Made by a program: the position numbers and the translations under genes
Source of the DNA: Tenacibaculum sp. SG-28
Lineage (GTDB): Bacteria; Bacteroidota; Bacteroidia; Flavobacteriales; Flavobacteriaceae
Assembly: GCF_002954385.1 (NCBI RefSeq)
Contig: NZ_MQVY01000002.1
Span: 601,690 to 665,689, forward strand
Reading direction: 5' to 3'
DNA length: 64,000 nucleotides
Notes under the pieces: model-generated
The model's database searches: none
Told to the model about the DNA's origin: nothing
What the model saw: the letters and a program-made list of their open reading frames with translations, nothing else
Shown: positions 29,612-39,694 of the stretch, one piece after another
How the letters are laid out: each line of letters opens with the position of its first letter
Numbering within the stretch: position 1 is the first letter of the stretch

Positions 29612-29640
29612 AAAACCACCTCAAAAGAGGTGGTTTTTTT
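29612..29640 (+). terminator. Terminator after the repeat lipoprotein
   Basis: AAAACCACCTC-AAAA-GAGGTGGTTTT is an 11-base perfect stem with a 4-base loop and a T tract. Strong intrinsic terminator, so the satellite gene needs its own promoter or read-through. Confidence 0.92.
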
Positions 29641-29683
29641 GTTTAAAAAGTTTTATTTTTGCGGTCGTAAAACCCCTTATTAC

Positions 29684-30151
29684 ATGCATATTTATTTCAG
29701 TAAAAACAAACCCCAAATTTTAGTTGTCTTTTTATTCTTTGGATTATCATCGGTTTTATTCGCGAACTCTTCACATGGGTTGTATTCCAGTAACCACTTT
29801 TTTAGTAGTATACCTGCTGTAACAAAAAGTTTAGGGAGTAAAATAATTAGAACGGAATACCTTAGAGACAACCTGAAACAAGAACTTTCAAGCTATACTT
29901 TAACCGATAAAGATTACGCGATGGTCGGTAATAACGGATTTAGTAATTTTGATATACGAGAAGGCTATGAAGATGCAGCTTTATCGGTTCGATTGGACAA
30001 AATTAATACCATTCTTCTCCACCATTTTCCAAACCAAAAAAAAGGACAAAAAATAGCCGTTTCTTATAATGTTTGGCAGCCAGGCGATGCTGTTTTTGTA
30101 ATGCATGTTATTTATAATGGAAATGCATATGAGCTACAGAAAGAAATTTAA
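29684..30151 (+). CDS. Small secreted one-repeat satellite of the repeat lipoprotein
   Basis: 155 residues from the ATG at 29684; the open frame back to 29630 overlaps the terminator and is rejected. N-terminal signal segment (PQILVVFLFFGLSSVLFANS), a linker, then a single copy of the repeat at residues 71-155: YTLTDKDYAMVGNNGFSNFD, KINTILLHHFP, VSYNVWQPGDAVFVMHV. It is closest to the last unit of the neighbouring lipoprotein, suggesting duplication of that unit. No lipobox is seen. TATTTTTG at about 29654 could be its -7 box. Function unknown. Confidence 0.72.
   Translation: MHIYFSKNKPQILVVFLFFGLSSVLFANSSHGLYSSNHFFSSIPAVTKSLGSKIIRTEYLRDNLKQELSSYTLTDKDYAMVGNNGFSNFDIREGYEDAALSVRLDKINTILLHHFPNQKKGQKIAVSYNVWQPGDAVFVMHVIYNGNAYELQKEI
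29894..30148 (+). repeat. Repeat unit in the satellite gene
   Basis: 85 codons homologous to lipoprotein unit 6: shared YTLTxxDYxxVGNxxFxNFDxR, KINTILLxxFP, GQKxxVSYNVWxPGxxVFxM. Confidence 0.8.
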
Positions 30152-30211
30152 TTGCAACATTAAACTTTAAACATCTAATTTTATTGCCTAGTAGCTTTCC
30201 ATAAAATTCAG

Positions 30212-30219
30212 TAAGTTTG
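30212..30219 (+). promoter_or_regulatory. Bacteroidota -7 box (TAAGTTTG)
   Basis: Exact TAnnTTTG match 24 bases before the ATG at 30243. The nearest upstream TTG (30184-30186) is 25 bases away, which is long. Confidence 0.35.
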
Positions 30220-30242
30220 TACTAACAAAAACACACAAAATC

Positions 30243-30668
30243 ATGATGAAAACAATCCACTCTTATTGGGCTTACATAGTTTTAGTAGTATTAGTTATTG
30301 CTGTTGTTAAATCTGTTATGGGTTTGGTACAAAAAAAGGAATTTACCCATAAAGAATTCCGCTTGGGTCTTTTTACTTTAATAACTAGTCATATACAATT
30401 ACTAATTGGTTTAGCTTGGTATTTTATGTCTCCTTGGTATAAAGCACTACAAGCTGATCCTAGTGCGGTCATGAAAGACTCTGCTACGAGATTACTTGCA
30501 GTAGAACACCCTATTACCATGGTTACCGCTATTGTATTGATAACCATAGGATGGTCGAGACATAAAAAACAGGTTAAAAGTGAAGCTAAATTTAAAACCT
30601 TTTCGATATTTTACGGCTTGGCATTAGTACTTGTTTTAACAAGAATTCCGTGGAGTAATTGGTTTTAA
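30243..30668 (+). CDS. Four-helix membrane protein (cytochrome b-like, flavobacterial)
   Basis: 141 residues with four hydrophobic helices (about 9-28, 40-62, 85-103, 116-134). Histidines in the first helix region (TIHSYWAY), HIQLLIGLAWYF and AVEHPITM could face one another. Flavobacterial homologues are often named cytochrome B, but haem binding is not shown by sequence. Inner membrane. A strong terminator follows directly. Function uncertain. Confidence 0.7.
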   Translation: MMKTIHSYWAYIVLVVLVIAVVKSVMGLVQKKEFTHKEFRLGLFTLITSHIQLLIGLAWYFMSPWYKALQADPSAVMKDSATRLLAVEHPITMVTAIVLITIGWSRHKKQVKSEAKFKTFSIFYGLALVLVLTRIPWSNWF

Positions 30669-30683
30669 ACAAAATAAATACAT

Positions 30684-30704
30684 CCTGCTTCGGCAGGTTT
30701 TTTT
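30684..30704 (+). terminator. Terminator with TTCG tetraloop
   Basis: CCTGC-TTCG-GCAGG followed by TTTTTTT. The very stable UUCG loop and T tract make a textbook intrinsic terminator. Confidence 0.92.
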
Positions 30705-30807
30705 ATTTTTGCATTTGTTTTAGAAGTCAATACAAGAAGACAATACTAATGGTATCTCAATAAAGTGCTGTTCTTTTAAACTATAATTTTAAAGTAAACG
30801 AAACCCC

Positions 30808-31536
30808 ATGAAAATAGTAAGCTATTTTTTATCAACGATTTTTGCTGTAGTGTTTTTTTTCTTTTTACTCTTGTTCCACCCATTACAATGGCTTGGGTTG
30901 CATCTATTTGGAGCAGAAGGACACCAAAAAGTAGTAAACCTACTAAATTTTTTTTTGGTAAAATCGCTATTGATTCTCGGGGTAAAGGTGCAAGTGACCA
31001 ATGCACAGAAACTTCCTGAAAATACGACTTTGATTTTTGTTTCTAACCACCAAAGTACCTTTGATATTCCACCAATCATCTATTACTTTAGAAAATACTA
31101 TCCAAAGTTTGTGTCTAAAAAAGAATTGGGAAAAGGTATACCAAGTGTTTCTTTTAACCTAAGGCACGGAGGTGCAGCATTAATAGACAGAAAAGACGGG
31201 AAGCAAGCCTTGAAGGAATTAGCTGAATTTTCAAAGCGAATACAGAAAAATACTTGGTCTGCTGTTATTTTTCCAGAAGGAACTAGAAGCAGGAATGGAA
31301 AGCCCAAATCGTTTGCACCTAATGGATTAAAAATGATTACAAAATATAATCCGGATGCGTACGTTGTTCCATTAACGATAAATAATTCATGGAAAACATT
31401 TCGTTACGGAAGGTTTCCCCTAGGTATTGGAAGTCCTATAACAATTCAAACACATGCTCCTATAAAAGTAGACAGTATGTCATTTAATACCTTGCTTGAT
31501 CAGGTGGAAAACACCATAACCTCAGCGATTACGTAA
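30808..31536 (+). CDS. plsC: 1-acyl-sn-glycerol-3-phosphate acyltransferase
   Basis: 242 residues. One N-terminal membrane helix (about 7-28), then the acyltransferase motifs NHQSTFD (HX4D), GKGIPSVSF and FPEGTRSRNGK. Acylates lysophosphatidic acid at the inner membrane. An acyl-ACP desaturase follows after 41 bases. The window holds a second PlsC-type gene at 40779, so this one may have a specialised acyl preference. Confidence 0.92.
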   Translation: MKIVSYFLSTIFAVVFFFFLLLFHPLQWLGLHLFGAEGHQKVVNLLNFFLVKSLLILGVKVQVTNAQKLPENTTLIFVSNHQSTFDIPPIIYYFRKYYPKFVSKKELGKGIPSVSFNLRHGGAALIDRKDGKQALKELAEFSKRIQKNTWSAVIFPEGTRSRNGKPKSFAPNGLKMITKYNPDAYVVPLTINNSWKTFRYGRFPLGIGSPITIQTHAPIKVDSMSFNTLLDQVENTITSAIT

Positions 31537-31577
31537 AAATCAAATATTACTAATAAAACTTAACCCTCTACCAAAAT

Positions 31578-32558
31578 ATGTCGATACAAAATATAAGAAA
31601 AGAAGTAATGCAAACGCTAGAAAAAAATATTGATAGCTTTGTAGATAAGTTCTTAATTCCCGTAGAAAAGATATGGCAGCCAACCGATTTTTTGCCAAAT
31701 TCCCAACAAGATACTTTTATTGAAGAAGTAAAAGAAATTCAAGAGATATCGAAAGAGTTAGACGATGATTTTTGGGTCGTTTTAGTTGGCGATACCATTA
31801 CAGAAGAAGCACTCCCTACCTATGAATCTTGGTTGCTTGATTTAGACGGTGTAACACAACAACCAGACAACGGTTGGGCGAAATGGGTTCGTGCTTGGAC
31901 CGCAGAGGAAAATCGTCATGGAGATGTCTTAAATAAGTATTTGTATTTATCAGGACGAGTAAACATGCGTGAGGTTGAAATTACAACACAACACTTAATT
32001 TCTGATGGTTTTGACATCGGTACCGCTACAGATCCTTACAAAAACTTTGTGTATACTAGTTTTCAGGAGTTAGCTACTTATATTTCCCACCTTAACGTCG
32101 CGAAAATTGCGAAGAAAAAAGGGCATAAAGCACTAGCAAAAATGTCTCGTATTATAGCTGGTGACGAAATGCGTCATCACCAAGCATATACAGAGTTTGT
32201 AAAACAAATTTTTACAATAGATCCCAGTGAGATGATGTTAGCTTTTCAACACATGATGAAGCACAAAATAGTTATGCCAGCAATGCATCTGAGAGAATCT
32301 TTTGGAGCCAAAGGAAGTTTATTTGATGATTTTTCTACAGTAGCACAACGGATTGGGGTTTATACAGGTTTTGATTATGTAGATATTCTAAAAAAATTAA
32401 ACGAAACTTGGGAGATAGATAAAATTACAAATCTAACTCCAGAGGCTGAAAAGGCTCGTGATTACCTTATGAAGTTACCCGATAGAATGTACAGAATTAC
32501 GGAAAGAATAGTAGTTCCGGATACAAAGTTCAGTTTTAAATGGATGATTCCAGCATAA
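31578..32558 (+). CDS. Acyl-ACP desaturase (soluble di-iron)
   Basis: 326 residues of the plant-type stearoyl-ACP desaturase family (FA_desaturase_2). The two di-iron motifs are EENRHGD (110-116) and GDEMRHH (195-201). WxKWVRAWTAEENRHG is typical. Introduces a double bond into acyl-ACP using O2 and reduced ferredoxin. Soluble, no membrane helices. The neighbouring plsC suggests supply of unsaturated acyl chains to phospholipids. The ferredoxin could be the one at 10809 or another. Confidence 0.93.
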   Translation: MSIQNIRKEVMQTLEKNIDSFVDKFLIPVEKIWQPTDFLPNSQQDTFIEEVKEIQEISKELDDDFWVVLVGDTITEEALPTYESWLLDLDGVTQQPDNGWAKWVRAWTAEENRHGDVLNKYLYLSGRVNMREVEITTQHLISDGFDIGTATDPYKNFVYTSFQELATYISHLNVAKIAKKKGHKALAKMSRIIAGDEMRHHQAYTEFVKQIFTIDPSEMMLAFQHMMKHKIVMPAMHLRESFGAKGSLFDDFSTVAQRIGVYTGFDYVDILKKLNETWEIDKITNLTPEAEKARDYLMKLPDRMYRITERIVVPDTKFSFKWMIPA

Positions 32559-32580
32559 TCTGTGTTGCTTTTTATTTCTA

Positions 32581-32617
32581 TAAATGCCTTTTGTTTTGTA
32601 TGAGCGAAAGGCATTTA
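32581..32617. terminator. Shared terminator between desaturase and amidase
   Basis: TAAATGCCTTT pairs with AAAGGCATTTA (11 bases) around a 15-base loop. It serves the two converging genes and includes the amidase stop codon. Confidence 0.7.
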
Positions 32618-33403
32618 CAGTATAGAAAAAGTATCCATATCGCTTAAGAAATGAAATTTATTCCGCGCTAAATTTTGCTTTTCTTTATCGAGTGTAACAT
32701 ACATAATTACTGCCTCTCCTTTGTTATTTTTAACCAAGCATTTACCCATGGTATCATAGCAGGCTGAATTTCCGCTATACTCGTAACCGTTATCGTCAAA
32801 ACCTACCCTATTAACACCAATGGTATACGACATATTTTCAATTGCTCGTGCACGAAGTAAGGTGTCCCAGGCCGAAATTCTCGGTGTAGGCCAGTTGGCA
32901 ACATACAGGAGTAAATCGTAATTTTCGGTATTTCTTGCCCAAACGGGAAAACGCAAGTCGTAACAAATTAGAGGACAAATTTTCCATCCTTTGTAGGAAA
33001 CAATTAGTTTCGTATGCCCACGTTCGTAGACTTGATTTTCCTTTGCCAAAGTAAACGTATGCCTTTTATCATAGAACTGAATCTTTCCATCGGGTGTTAT
33101 AAAAAGGAGCCTGTTTTTAAAAGTAGTTCTCTTATTTTCTTGAACTTTAATTATCAAGCTACCTAAAATTGCAAAACGATGTATTTCAGCCATTTTTTTT
33201 ATCCAAGATACCGTTTCCCCTTCCATTCCCTCCGCTATTTCGTTTGCATTCATGGTAAATCCTGAGGTAAACATTTCCGGGAAGACAACTAGCTCTGTAT
33301 CTGGTAAAATCGTAGCAAGTTTCTTCGCGTAAGCCTCTCTGTTTTCTTTCGGATTTTCCCAAATAATATCCGACTGCAAGATTGCTACTTTAAGTTGTGA
33401 CAT
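32615..33403 (-). CDS. Nitrilase-family amidohydrolase (omega-amidase-like)
   Basis: 262 residues of the carbon-nitrogen hydrolase superfamily. The catalytic triad is Glu43 (FPEMFTSGFTMN), Lys113 (YDKRHTF) and Cys147 (LICYDLRFPVWAR). These motifs, and the length, match the YafV/omega-amidase branch that removes ammonia from alpha-ketoglutaramate-like compounds in metabolite repair. Cytosolic. Converges on the desaturase. Confidence 0.92.
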   Translation of the reverse strand: MSQLKVAILQSDIIWENPKENREAYAKKLATILPDTELVVFPEMFTSGFTMNANEIAEGMEGETVSWIKKMAEIHRFAILGSLIIKVQENKRTTFKNRLLFITPDGKIQFYDKRHTFTLAKENQVYERGHTKLIVSYKGWKICPLICYDLRFPVWARNTENYDLLLYVANWPTPRISAWDTLLRARAIENMSYTIGVNRVGFDDNGYEYSGNSACYDTMGKCLVKNNKGEAVIMYVTLDKEKQNLARNKFHFLSDMDTFSIL

Positions 33404-33623
33404 ATTTTCTTAGTTTGTTTTGCAGACATTAAAAATACGATTTTAATATTCAATTGATGTTTGTAATAGTGATGGTTCCGCGTACGCAAGATTTTATGCT
33501 GCAATATGTCTGTATTTATAGACTTTTTGGATTCATTTTCTCCAGGAAAGGTGCTATTCTAATAGAGAAAGCTACGTGCAAAATCAATTTTATATTGTAT
33601 TTTAGAGTTATTTATTTTTCGAT

Positions 33624-36376
33624 ATGAAATCCTTTATAACAGAAACATTAAACCTCGTATTACACAATACGAAAAGCTTTGAAAATGTTACTTTTATACT
33701 TCCTTCTCAGCGAGCTGGAGTGTTTGTTAAACAAGAACTAAAAAATAAAATTTCTACAGGTTTTTTACCAAGAGTTATCAATATTGGTGATTTTGTTGAA
33801 GAGGTTTCAGAAATAGATAGCCTAGATTCCCTGCAATTATTGTTTCATTTTTACGGAGTTTATAAAAAGGTAGTTAAGCATCCTGATCCATTTGATACTT
33901 TTTCCTCTTGGGCAATAACAGTGCTTCAAGATTTTAACGAAATTGATCAACACCTTATTCCTGCCAAAGAAATTTTTACCTATTTAAGGGATATAAATAG
34001 GTTGCAAAAATGGTCTGGTTCGGAAACTGTTTCGGAAACTACTTTGATGAAGAGCCACTTCGCATTCATGGAACAACTATACGAGCTCTATGAGCATTTT
34101 TATTCTTTTCTTGTTCAAGAAAAGCAAGGTTATCAAGGGGTACTTTATAGGGAGTCTGTTCAAAAGCTAGACGCGTATATTTCAAAGCACAGTTCTGAAA
34201 AATTCTTTTTTATTGGCTTTAATGCCCTTAATACTGCCGAAGAAATCCTCTTCCAAAAAATGTTGGCAGCAGGGAACACGCAAGTATTCTGGGACATCGA
34301 TAAATTTTTTCTCGAAAGTAAACATCAGGCAGGAAGTTTCATTCGAAAGTATAAAGCAAATTGGAAGTATTACCAAAAAAATCCTTTGGAAACCATTGCA
34401 AATAATTTTCAGCGGCCAAAAAATATTGAAATCATTGGTGCTGCAAAAAACATAACACAGATAAAGTATGCGGGAGAGGTTTTATCCAAACTTCCAAAGC
34501 ACCACAAAACTGCCCTTGTTTTGGGAGACGAATCGTTATTACCAATAACGCTAAATTCCTTTCCAGAAAATGTAGAAGCAGTAAATATTACCATGGGATA
34601 TCCATTGAAAGATGTTCCCTTAACTGGCTTATAATTGCAATTTTTAAGCTTCACTTAAATCAAAAAAAGCTTCAAAAAAATCAAGAACATTTGTTCTATC
34701 ACAAAGATGTAATTACCCTATTAAAACAAGCTCCTATCTACCAATTGTTATACCATGGAGACGTTAATATCATCGATCGTCTTGCCACGGATATTGCAAA
34801 AAATAATGTAACTTTTTTAGGGTTAGACTTTCTAAAAAACTATTTTGACACTATTCCTATTTCCGTAAAAGCTCCTATTTTAGATTGTTTTGAACCATTC
34901 CAAACCATCACAGATTTTCTGGCACGTGTACTAGCATTGTTACTTTTATTAAAAGAAACCGCAAATGAGATGGAAAAAGAATATTTGTTTCGGTTCTACA
35001 CGGTTTTTGTGCAGTTGCAAAACTTACATGCTACCTATGGCTACATTAAGGATATAAAAACATTACATCAATTATTCAAACAGTTAATGCAATCCGAGAG
35101 TATATCTTTTCAAGGTGAGCCATTACAAGGTTTACAATTAATGGGGGTTTTAGAAACACGAGTTTTAGATTTTGATACTGTTATTATTACCTCGGTAAAC
35201 GAAGGAGTTCTACCAAAAAGTCATCAGCAAAACTCCTTCGTGCCTTTGGATGTAAAAATAGAGTTTGGTCTTCCAACGTATCGCGAAAAAGACGCTTTGT
35301 TTTCATATCACTTTTTCAGATTATTACAACGAGCGAGTAATATATTTATACTGTACAATACAGAGCATGATTCGTATGGTAGTGGCGAGAAAAGTAGGTT
35401 TTTAACACAGTTAGAGCTACTTCGAAAAGATATAAAACAAGAAATTGTAATTCCTAATATCAGTACTACTAAAACAATTCCCAAAGAAATACTTAAAAAT
35501 GAAAGTGTTTTCATCCGGTTGAAGGAATTAGCAACAAAAGGTATTTCTCCATCGGCTTTAACCAACTATTTATACAATCCAATGGCTTTTTACAAACAGA
35601 AAGTTCTGAGGATAAAAGAGTTGGAGGATGTTGAGGAAACCATAGCAGTAAATACTATGGGAACGGTGGTTCATGATACTTTAGAACACTTATACGAGCC
35701 ATACATAGGAAAGTATGTAACTGCAGAAGTAATTACTACCATGGAAACTATGGTTGAAGATGTCGTGGTACATTATTTTAAAAAACACTTTAAAAATGGC
35801 AATATTATTGTTGGAAAAAATCGTTTGATTTTTGAGGTTGCGAAACGGTTTGTCTCTAACTTTTTACAACAGGAAAAAAGACAACTACAAGATCCAAAAA
35901 ATAAATTAAAGATTATTGCTACAGAGCAAACGCTATCTACTGAAATTCGTGTTGAGGGGTTTGATTTTCCAATTAAAATTCACGGACAAGTAGACAGAAT
36001 TGACCAGTGGAATGGAGTGGTTAGAATTATTGACTACAAAACAGGAAGGGTAGACGACACGAATTTAAAAATATCCGATTTTACTAAAATAGAAGAACTT
36101 AAATACCACAAAGCCATTCAGGTTATGTTGTATGCGTTCTTATACACAAAACACAGTAATTTTTCCTTTAACCAGCCTTTAGAGGCAGGGATCTATTCAT
36201 TTAAGAACTTGGGGAAAGGGTTTTTAAAGATGAATTTTTCTTCGGGAAGAAAATCCCCCGATACCCTTATTACACCCGAGAGATTGGAGGCTTTTATGGA
36301 AGAAATCAAGGAGGTTCTTAAAGAAATTTATGATCCTAGCGTTAGTTTTACAGAACCGCTAGACCTAAAATATTAA
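33624..36376 (+). CDS. PD-(D/E)XK nuclease family protein, AddB-like (frameshifted)
   Basis: About 917 residues. The N-terminal inactivated-helicase-like part (TFILPSQRAGVFVKQEL, FIGFNALNTAEE) is followed by a C-terminal nuclease region with VDRIDQWNGVVRIIDYKTG, the D...(E)XK-type catalytic core. The frame stops at 34634; one base missing near 34626 restores DVPLTxWLIIAIFKLHLNQ into the second part. It resembles the AddB subunit of recombination nuclease-helicases. The AddA-like partner is not next to it in this window. Likely role: double-strand break repair. Confidence 0.85.
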
Positions 36377-36516
36377 CTATTCTCTTACTAATTTTCCCGT
36401 TTAAAGTGAAGATTTCGACAAAAAGCGTTTCAAAAATATTGTTAGGGTAAGGTTTTAAAAGATGCTGTAAAAAAAATAAATCTTGGATTTGTTGCCGCAA
36501 TTTCTAATTTTATGTG

Positions 36517-36939
36517 TTAAGGGTGTGCATTAACCCAAACCTCACCATCCGAAAAATATTCTTTTTTCCAAATAGGTACCGTTTCTTTAAGGGTATTTAT
36601 AGCGTATTCGCAGGCAGCAAATGCCGCCTGTCTATGTGGTGAAGAGACAGCTATAATTACGGGAATATCTCCAATATTAAGCATGCCTTCTGCATGATGA
36701 ATTGCAATTTTTTTGATGGCATATTTTTCTAATGCATGTATTGCAATTTTTTCCATCTCTTTTACAGCCATAGGCCTATAGGTAGAAAATTCTAGTTGCG
36801 TAACTTTTTTACTATTGGTAGCGTTACGAACAGTTCCTATAAATGCAGAAATACCGCCACAACTTGGATCTTCCACGAAGTTATAGCATTCTTTTATGCT
36901 TAATGTTACCGATGATATTTTAATTGAAGTTGTCTTCAT
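36517..36939 (-). CDS. moaE: Molybdopterin synthase catalytic subunit MoaE
   Basis: 140 residues. GGISAFIGTVRN, the substrate-binding RPMAVKEMEKIA, HHAEGMLNIGD, SPHRQAAFAACEYAINTLKETVPIWKKE are all family motifs; the catalytic lysine is in WKKE. Inserts sulfur into cyclic pyranopterin with MoaD as sulfur donor. MoaD lies 11 kb away at 47950 and other moco genes are not in the window, so this pathway is scattered here. Confidence 0.95.
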   Translation of the reverse strand: MKTTSIKISSVTLSIKECYNFVEDPSCGGISAFIGTVRNATNSKKVTQLEFSTYRPMAVKEMEKIAIHALEKYAIKKIAIHHAEGMLNIGDIPVIIAVSSPHRQAAFAACEYAINTLKETVPIWKKEYFSDGEVWVNAHP

Positions 36940-37061
36940 ATAACTTTAACAAATATATATGTTTGTTATCACACTGATAAATATTTTTATGTTGTTTTAA
37001 ATAGTTATTTTTGTTTAAAATATCCTTAAAAGAGGAATCGAAAAAACACATACTACAATTT

Positions 37062-38252
37062 ATGAAAACAGTAAACGACTATAATTTTGAGAATAAAAAA
37101 GCTTTAATTCGTGTAGATTTTAACGTGCCGTTAAACGATGCATTTGAAGTAACAGACACTACTAGAATTCAGGCAGCAAAACCTACCATTATAAAAATTT
37201 TAGAGGATGGAGGTAGTTGTGTTCTTATGTCGCATCTGGGACGACCTAAAGGCGTTGATGCAAAGTTTTCATTAGGTCATATTAAAGATACTGTTTCTTC
37301 CGTTTTAGGTGTCAAAGTGATTTTTGTGGAAGATTGTATCGGAGAAAAAGTAGAGGAAGCTGTTGCAAACTTAAAGCCAGGAGAAATATTGATGTTAGAA
37401 AATCTCCGCTTTCATAAAGAGGAGAAGGCAGGAGATCATGCATTTGCGGAGCAGCTTTCCAAATGCGGAGATATCTATGTAAATGATGCTTTTGGTACTG
37501 CACACCGCGCACATGCATCTACGGCTGTTATTGCTGAGTTTTTTCCGCAGAACAAATGTTTTGGCTTATTGCTTGCACAAGAAATAGAAAGTATTGATAA
37601 AGTTTTACATAACTCTGAAAAACCAGTAACTGCAATTTTAGGAGGGGCTAAAGTTTCTTCTAAGATAGGGATTGTTGAAAATATTATTGAAAAAGTAGAT
37701 CACATTATCATCGGTGGAGGCATGACTTTTACTTTTATTAAGGCTTTAGGAGGTGATATAGGAAACTCTTTGGTAGAAGAAGATAAACTAGCACTTGCCT
37801 TAGAAATTTTAGAGAAAGCAAAACAACACAATACTCAAATTCACTTGCCAGTGGATGCAGTTATTGCCGATGATTTCTCCAACGACGCCAATACAAAGTC
37901 TGTAAACACCAATGAAATTCCCGATGGTTGGATGGGATTAGATGTAGGACTAAATACCTCTGAAAATTTTGCAAAAGTCATAGCAGATTCCAAGACCATA
38001 TTATGGAATGGTCCGTTGGGAGTTTTCGAAATGGAAAATTTTGCTAAGGGTACGATAGCTCTAGGAGACGCTATTGCTGAAGCTACCGAAAACGGTGCGT
38101 TTTCATTAGTAGGAGGAGGGGATTCTGTCGCTGCGGTAAAACAATTTGGGTTTGCAGAAAAAGTAAGTTATGTTTCTACCGGAGGTGGCGCTATGTTAGA
38201 AAGCTTGGAAGGGAAAACATTACCAGGAATTGAAGCAATTCTTTCCGAATAA
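37062..38252 (+). CDS. pgk: Phosphoglycerate kinase
   Basis: 396 residues from the ATG at 37062, the normal length. The open frame from 37011 adds 17 residues not found in the family. Motifs: [56 protein letters not shown], and the nucleotide-binding GGGDSVAAV. Transfers phosphate from 1,3-bisphosphoglycerate to ADP. Intact, unlike pgi. Confidence 0.97.
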   Translation: MKTVNDYNFENKKALIRVDFNVPLNDAFEVTDTTRIQAAKPTIIKILEDGGSCVLMSHLGRPKGVDAKFSLGHIKDTVSSVLGVKVIFVEDCIGEKVEEAVANLKPGEILMLENLRFHKEEKAGDHAFAEQLSKCGDIYVNDAFGTAHRAHASTAVIAEFFPQNKCFGLLLAQEIESIDKVLHNSEKPVTAILGGAKVSSKIGIVENIIEKVDHIIIGGGMTFTFIKALGGDIGNSLVEEDKLALALEILEKAKQHNTQIHLPVDAVIADDFSNDANTKSVNTNEIPDGWMGLDVGLNTSENFAKVIADSKTILWNGPLGVFEMENFAKGTIALGDAIAEATENGAFSLVGGGDSVAAVKQFGFAEKVSYVSTGGGAMLESLEGKTLPGIEAILSE

Positions 38253-38304
38253 AACAGCAAACTTACTTTTTAAAATTTAAACTAAAGTAAATCTTTCGTA
38301 AGAT

Positions 38305-39345
38305 ATGAAATACACAACATTACCTAACACGGATGTTAAGGTTTCCAAAATATGTCTGGGAACCATGACTTGGGGGAATCAAAACACCGAAGCGCAAGGA
38401 CATGAACAAATGGATTACGCTCTAGAACAGGGCGTAAACTTCTTCGATACAGCCGAATTATATTCCGTTCCTGCAACTCCTGAGACCTACGGGGCTACCG
38501 AAAAAATTATTGGTTCTTGGTTTAAAAAAACAGGTAATAGAGAGCAGGTAGTATTGGCCTCTAAAATTGCAGGACCAGGGGATTATACAGCGCACATAAG
38601 AAAAGACGGTTTTAGTAAAAGAGCATTAACCGAAGCTATTGAGGGGAGTTTGCAGCGTCTGCAAACCGATTACATTGATTTGTACCAATTGCATTGGCCT
38701 GGGCGAGGAGTAAATTGTTTTGGTGTTCGAGACTATCCTTACAAGACAAGTAAACAAGAAGCAGAAAATCATTTCGAAATTTTGGAAACTTTACATGATT
38801 TTGTACAGCAAGGAAAAATAAGACATATAGGATTGTCGAATGAGACTCCTTGGGGAACTATGAAGTATTTACAAACAGCATCTGCACATAATTTTCCAAG
38901 ACCCATAACCATTCAAAATTCGTATTCTCTAATACACAGAGCCTATGAATATGGGATGTCAGAGGTTTCATTACGAGAAAATATAGGATTATTAGCCTAT
39001 TCTCCTTTAGCACAGGGTGTATTGTCTGGAAAGTATTTAGACGGAAAAACACCAGAAGGAGCAAGAGGAACTCTATTTCCAAGATTTATAGCTCGATACA
39101 TGACTAATGGTGCACAAGGAGCGGTATCTGAATATGCTAAAGTTGCTGAAAAGCACGGTTTAACTCTCTCACAACTTGCGCTCGCATACATAAACCAATT
39201 GCCTTTTGTAACTAGTAATATCATCGGGGCTACCAAAATGCAACAATTGAAGGAGAATATTAATTCTATTTACATTGAATTATCAGAGGATGTTTTAAAA
39301 GACATTGAAAAGGTACATAGCTTGCTACCAAACCCCGCTCCTTAA
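38305..39345 (+). CDS. tas: NADP-dependent aldo/keto reductase (Tas type)
   Basis: 346 residues, TIM-barrel AKR. Start MKYTTLPNTDVKVSKICLGTM, catalytic Tyr in FFDTAELYSVPATPETYG, Lys in LASKIAGPG, His in YQLHWPGRG. This insert-bearing version of the AKR signature is characteristic of the E. coli Tas group. Cofactor-binding C-terminal IIGATKMQQLKENI present. True substrate unknown. Confidence 0.92.
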   Translation: MKYTTLPNTDVKVSKICLGTMTWGNQNTEAQGHEQMDYALEQGVNFFDTAELYSVPATPETYGATEKIIGSWFKKTGNREQVVLASKIAGPGDYTAHIRKDGFSKRALTEAIEGSLQRLQTDYIDLYQLHWPGRGVNCFGVRDYPYKTSKQEAENHFEILETLHDFVQQGKIRHIGLSNETPWGTMKYLQTASAHNFPRPITIQNSYSLIHRAYEYGMSEVSLRENIGLLAYSPLAQGVLSGKYLDGKTPEGARGTLFPRFIARYMTNGAQGAVSEYAKVAEKHGLTLSQLALAYINQLPFVTSNIIGATKMQQLKENINSIYIELSEDVLKDIEKVHSLLPNPAP

Positions 39346-39355
39346 TGAGCAATCG

Positions 39356-39391
39356 CTAAATTTCGAGAAGTAATTACCTCTCGAAATTTAG
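39356..39391. terminator. Shared terminator between tas and the DUF6370 lipoprotein
   Basis: CTAAATTTCGAGA and TCTCGAAATTTAG form a 13-base perfect stem with a 10-base loop between two converging genes. Confidence 0.8.
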
Positions 39392-39693
39392 TGGTTTATT
39401 ATTTGAAAAGAAAACGCTTTAAATCGTGCTTCTTGAAACTTTCCAGAAACCTTGGCTTTTCGAACAGCGTTACAAAATCCTATAGTTTCGTCGTGTGCAT
39501 CTCCATAATCGTCAATGTGTGCACCATCCACGAAATAAGATGTATTCTTATATCGAATGGCTAAATCACATCCTTTTTGCGTTTTTAGCCCAAACTGACA
39601 TTGTCCGCAGGAAGCTTCCACAATCTGATTATCAAGTTCTTTTTTACTACAACTAAGAAGTAAAGTAAGACATATACATAGTAAAATTCTCAT
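39388..39693 (-). CDS. DUF6370-type small lipoprotein
   Basis: 101 residues. Lipobox LLSC follows a short hydrophobic signal (MRILLCICLTLLLSC). The mature part has SCGQCQFG and later GCDLAIRY and GFCNAVRKAKVSG, so the conserved cysteines may bind metal or form disulfides. The family is small and of unknown role in Bacteroidota. Its stop overlaps the shared hairpin, and it follows trpS with a 1-base gap on the same strand. Confidence 0.78.
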   Translation of the reverse strand: MRILLCICLTLLLSCSKKELDNQIVEASCGQCQFGLKTQKGCDLAIRYKNTSYFVDGAHIDDYGDAHDETIGFCNAVRKAKVSGKFQEARFKAFSFQIINH

Positions 39694-39694
39694 G

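Noticed and set aside
30243..30668. Calling the four-helix protein a true cytochrome b
   Set aside because: Too short for a full cytochrome b and the paired haem-ligand His pattern is not clear.
37011..37061. 17-residue N-terminal extension of phosphoglycerate kinase
   Set aside because: Not found in the family; the ATG at 37062 gives the normal length.
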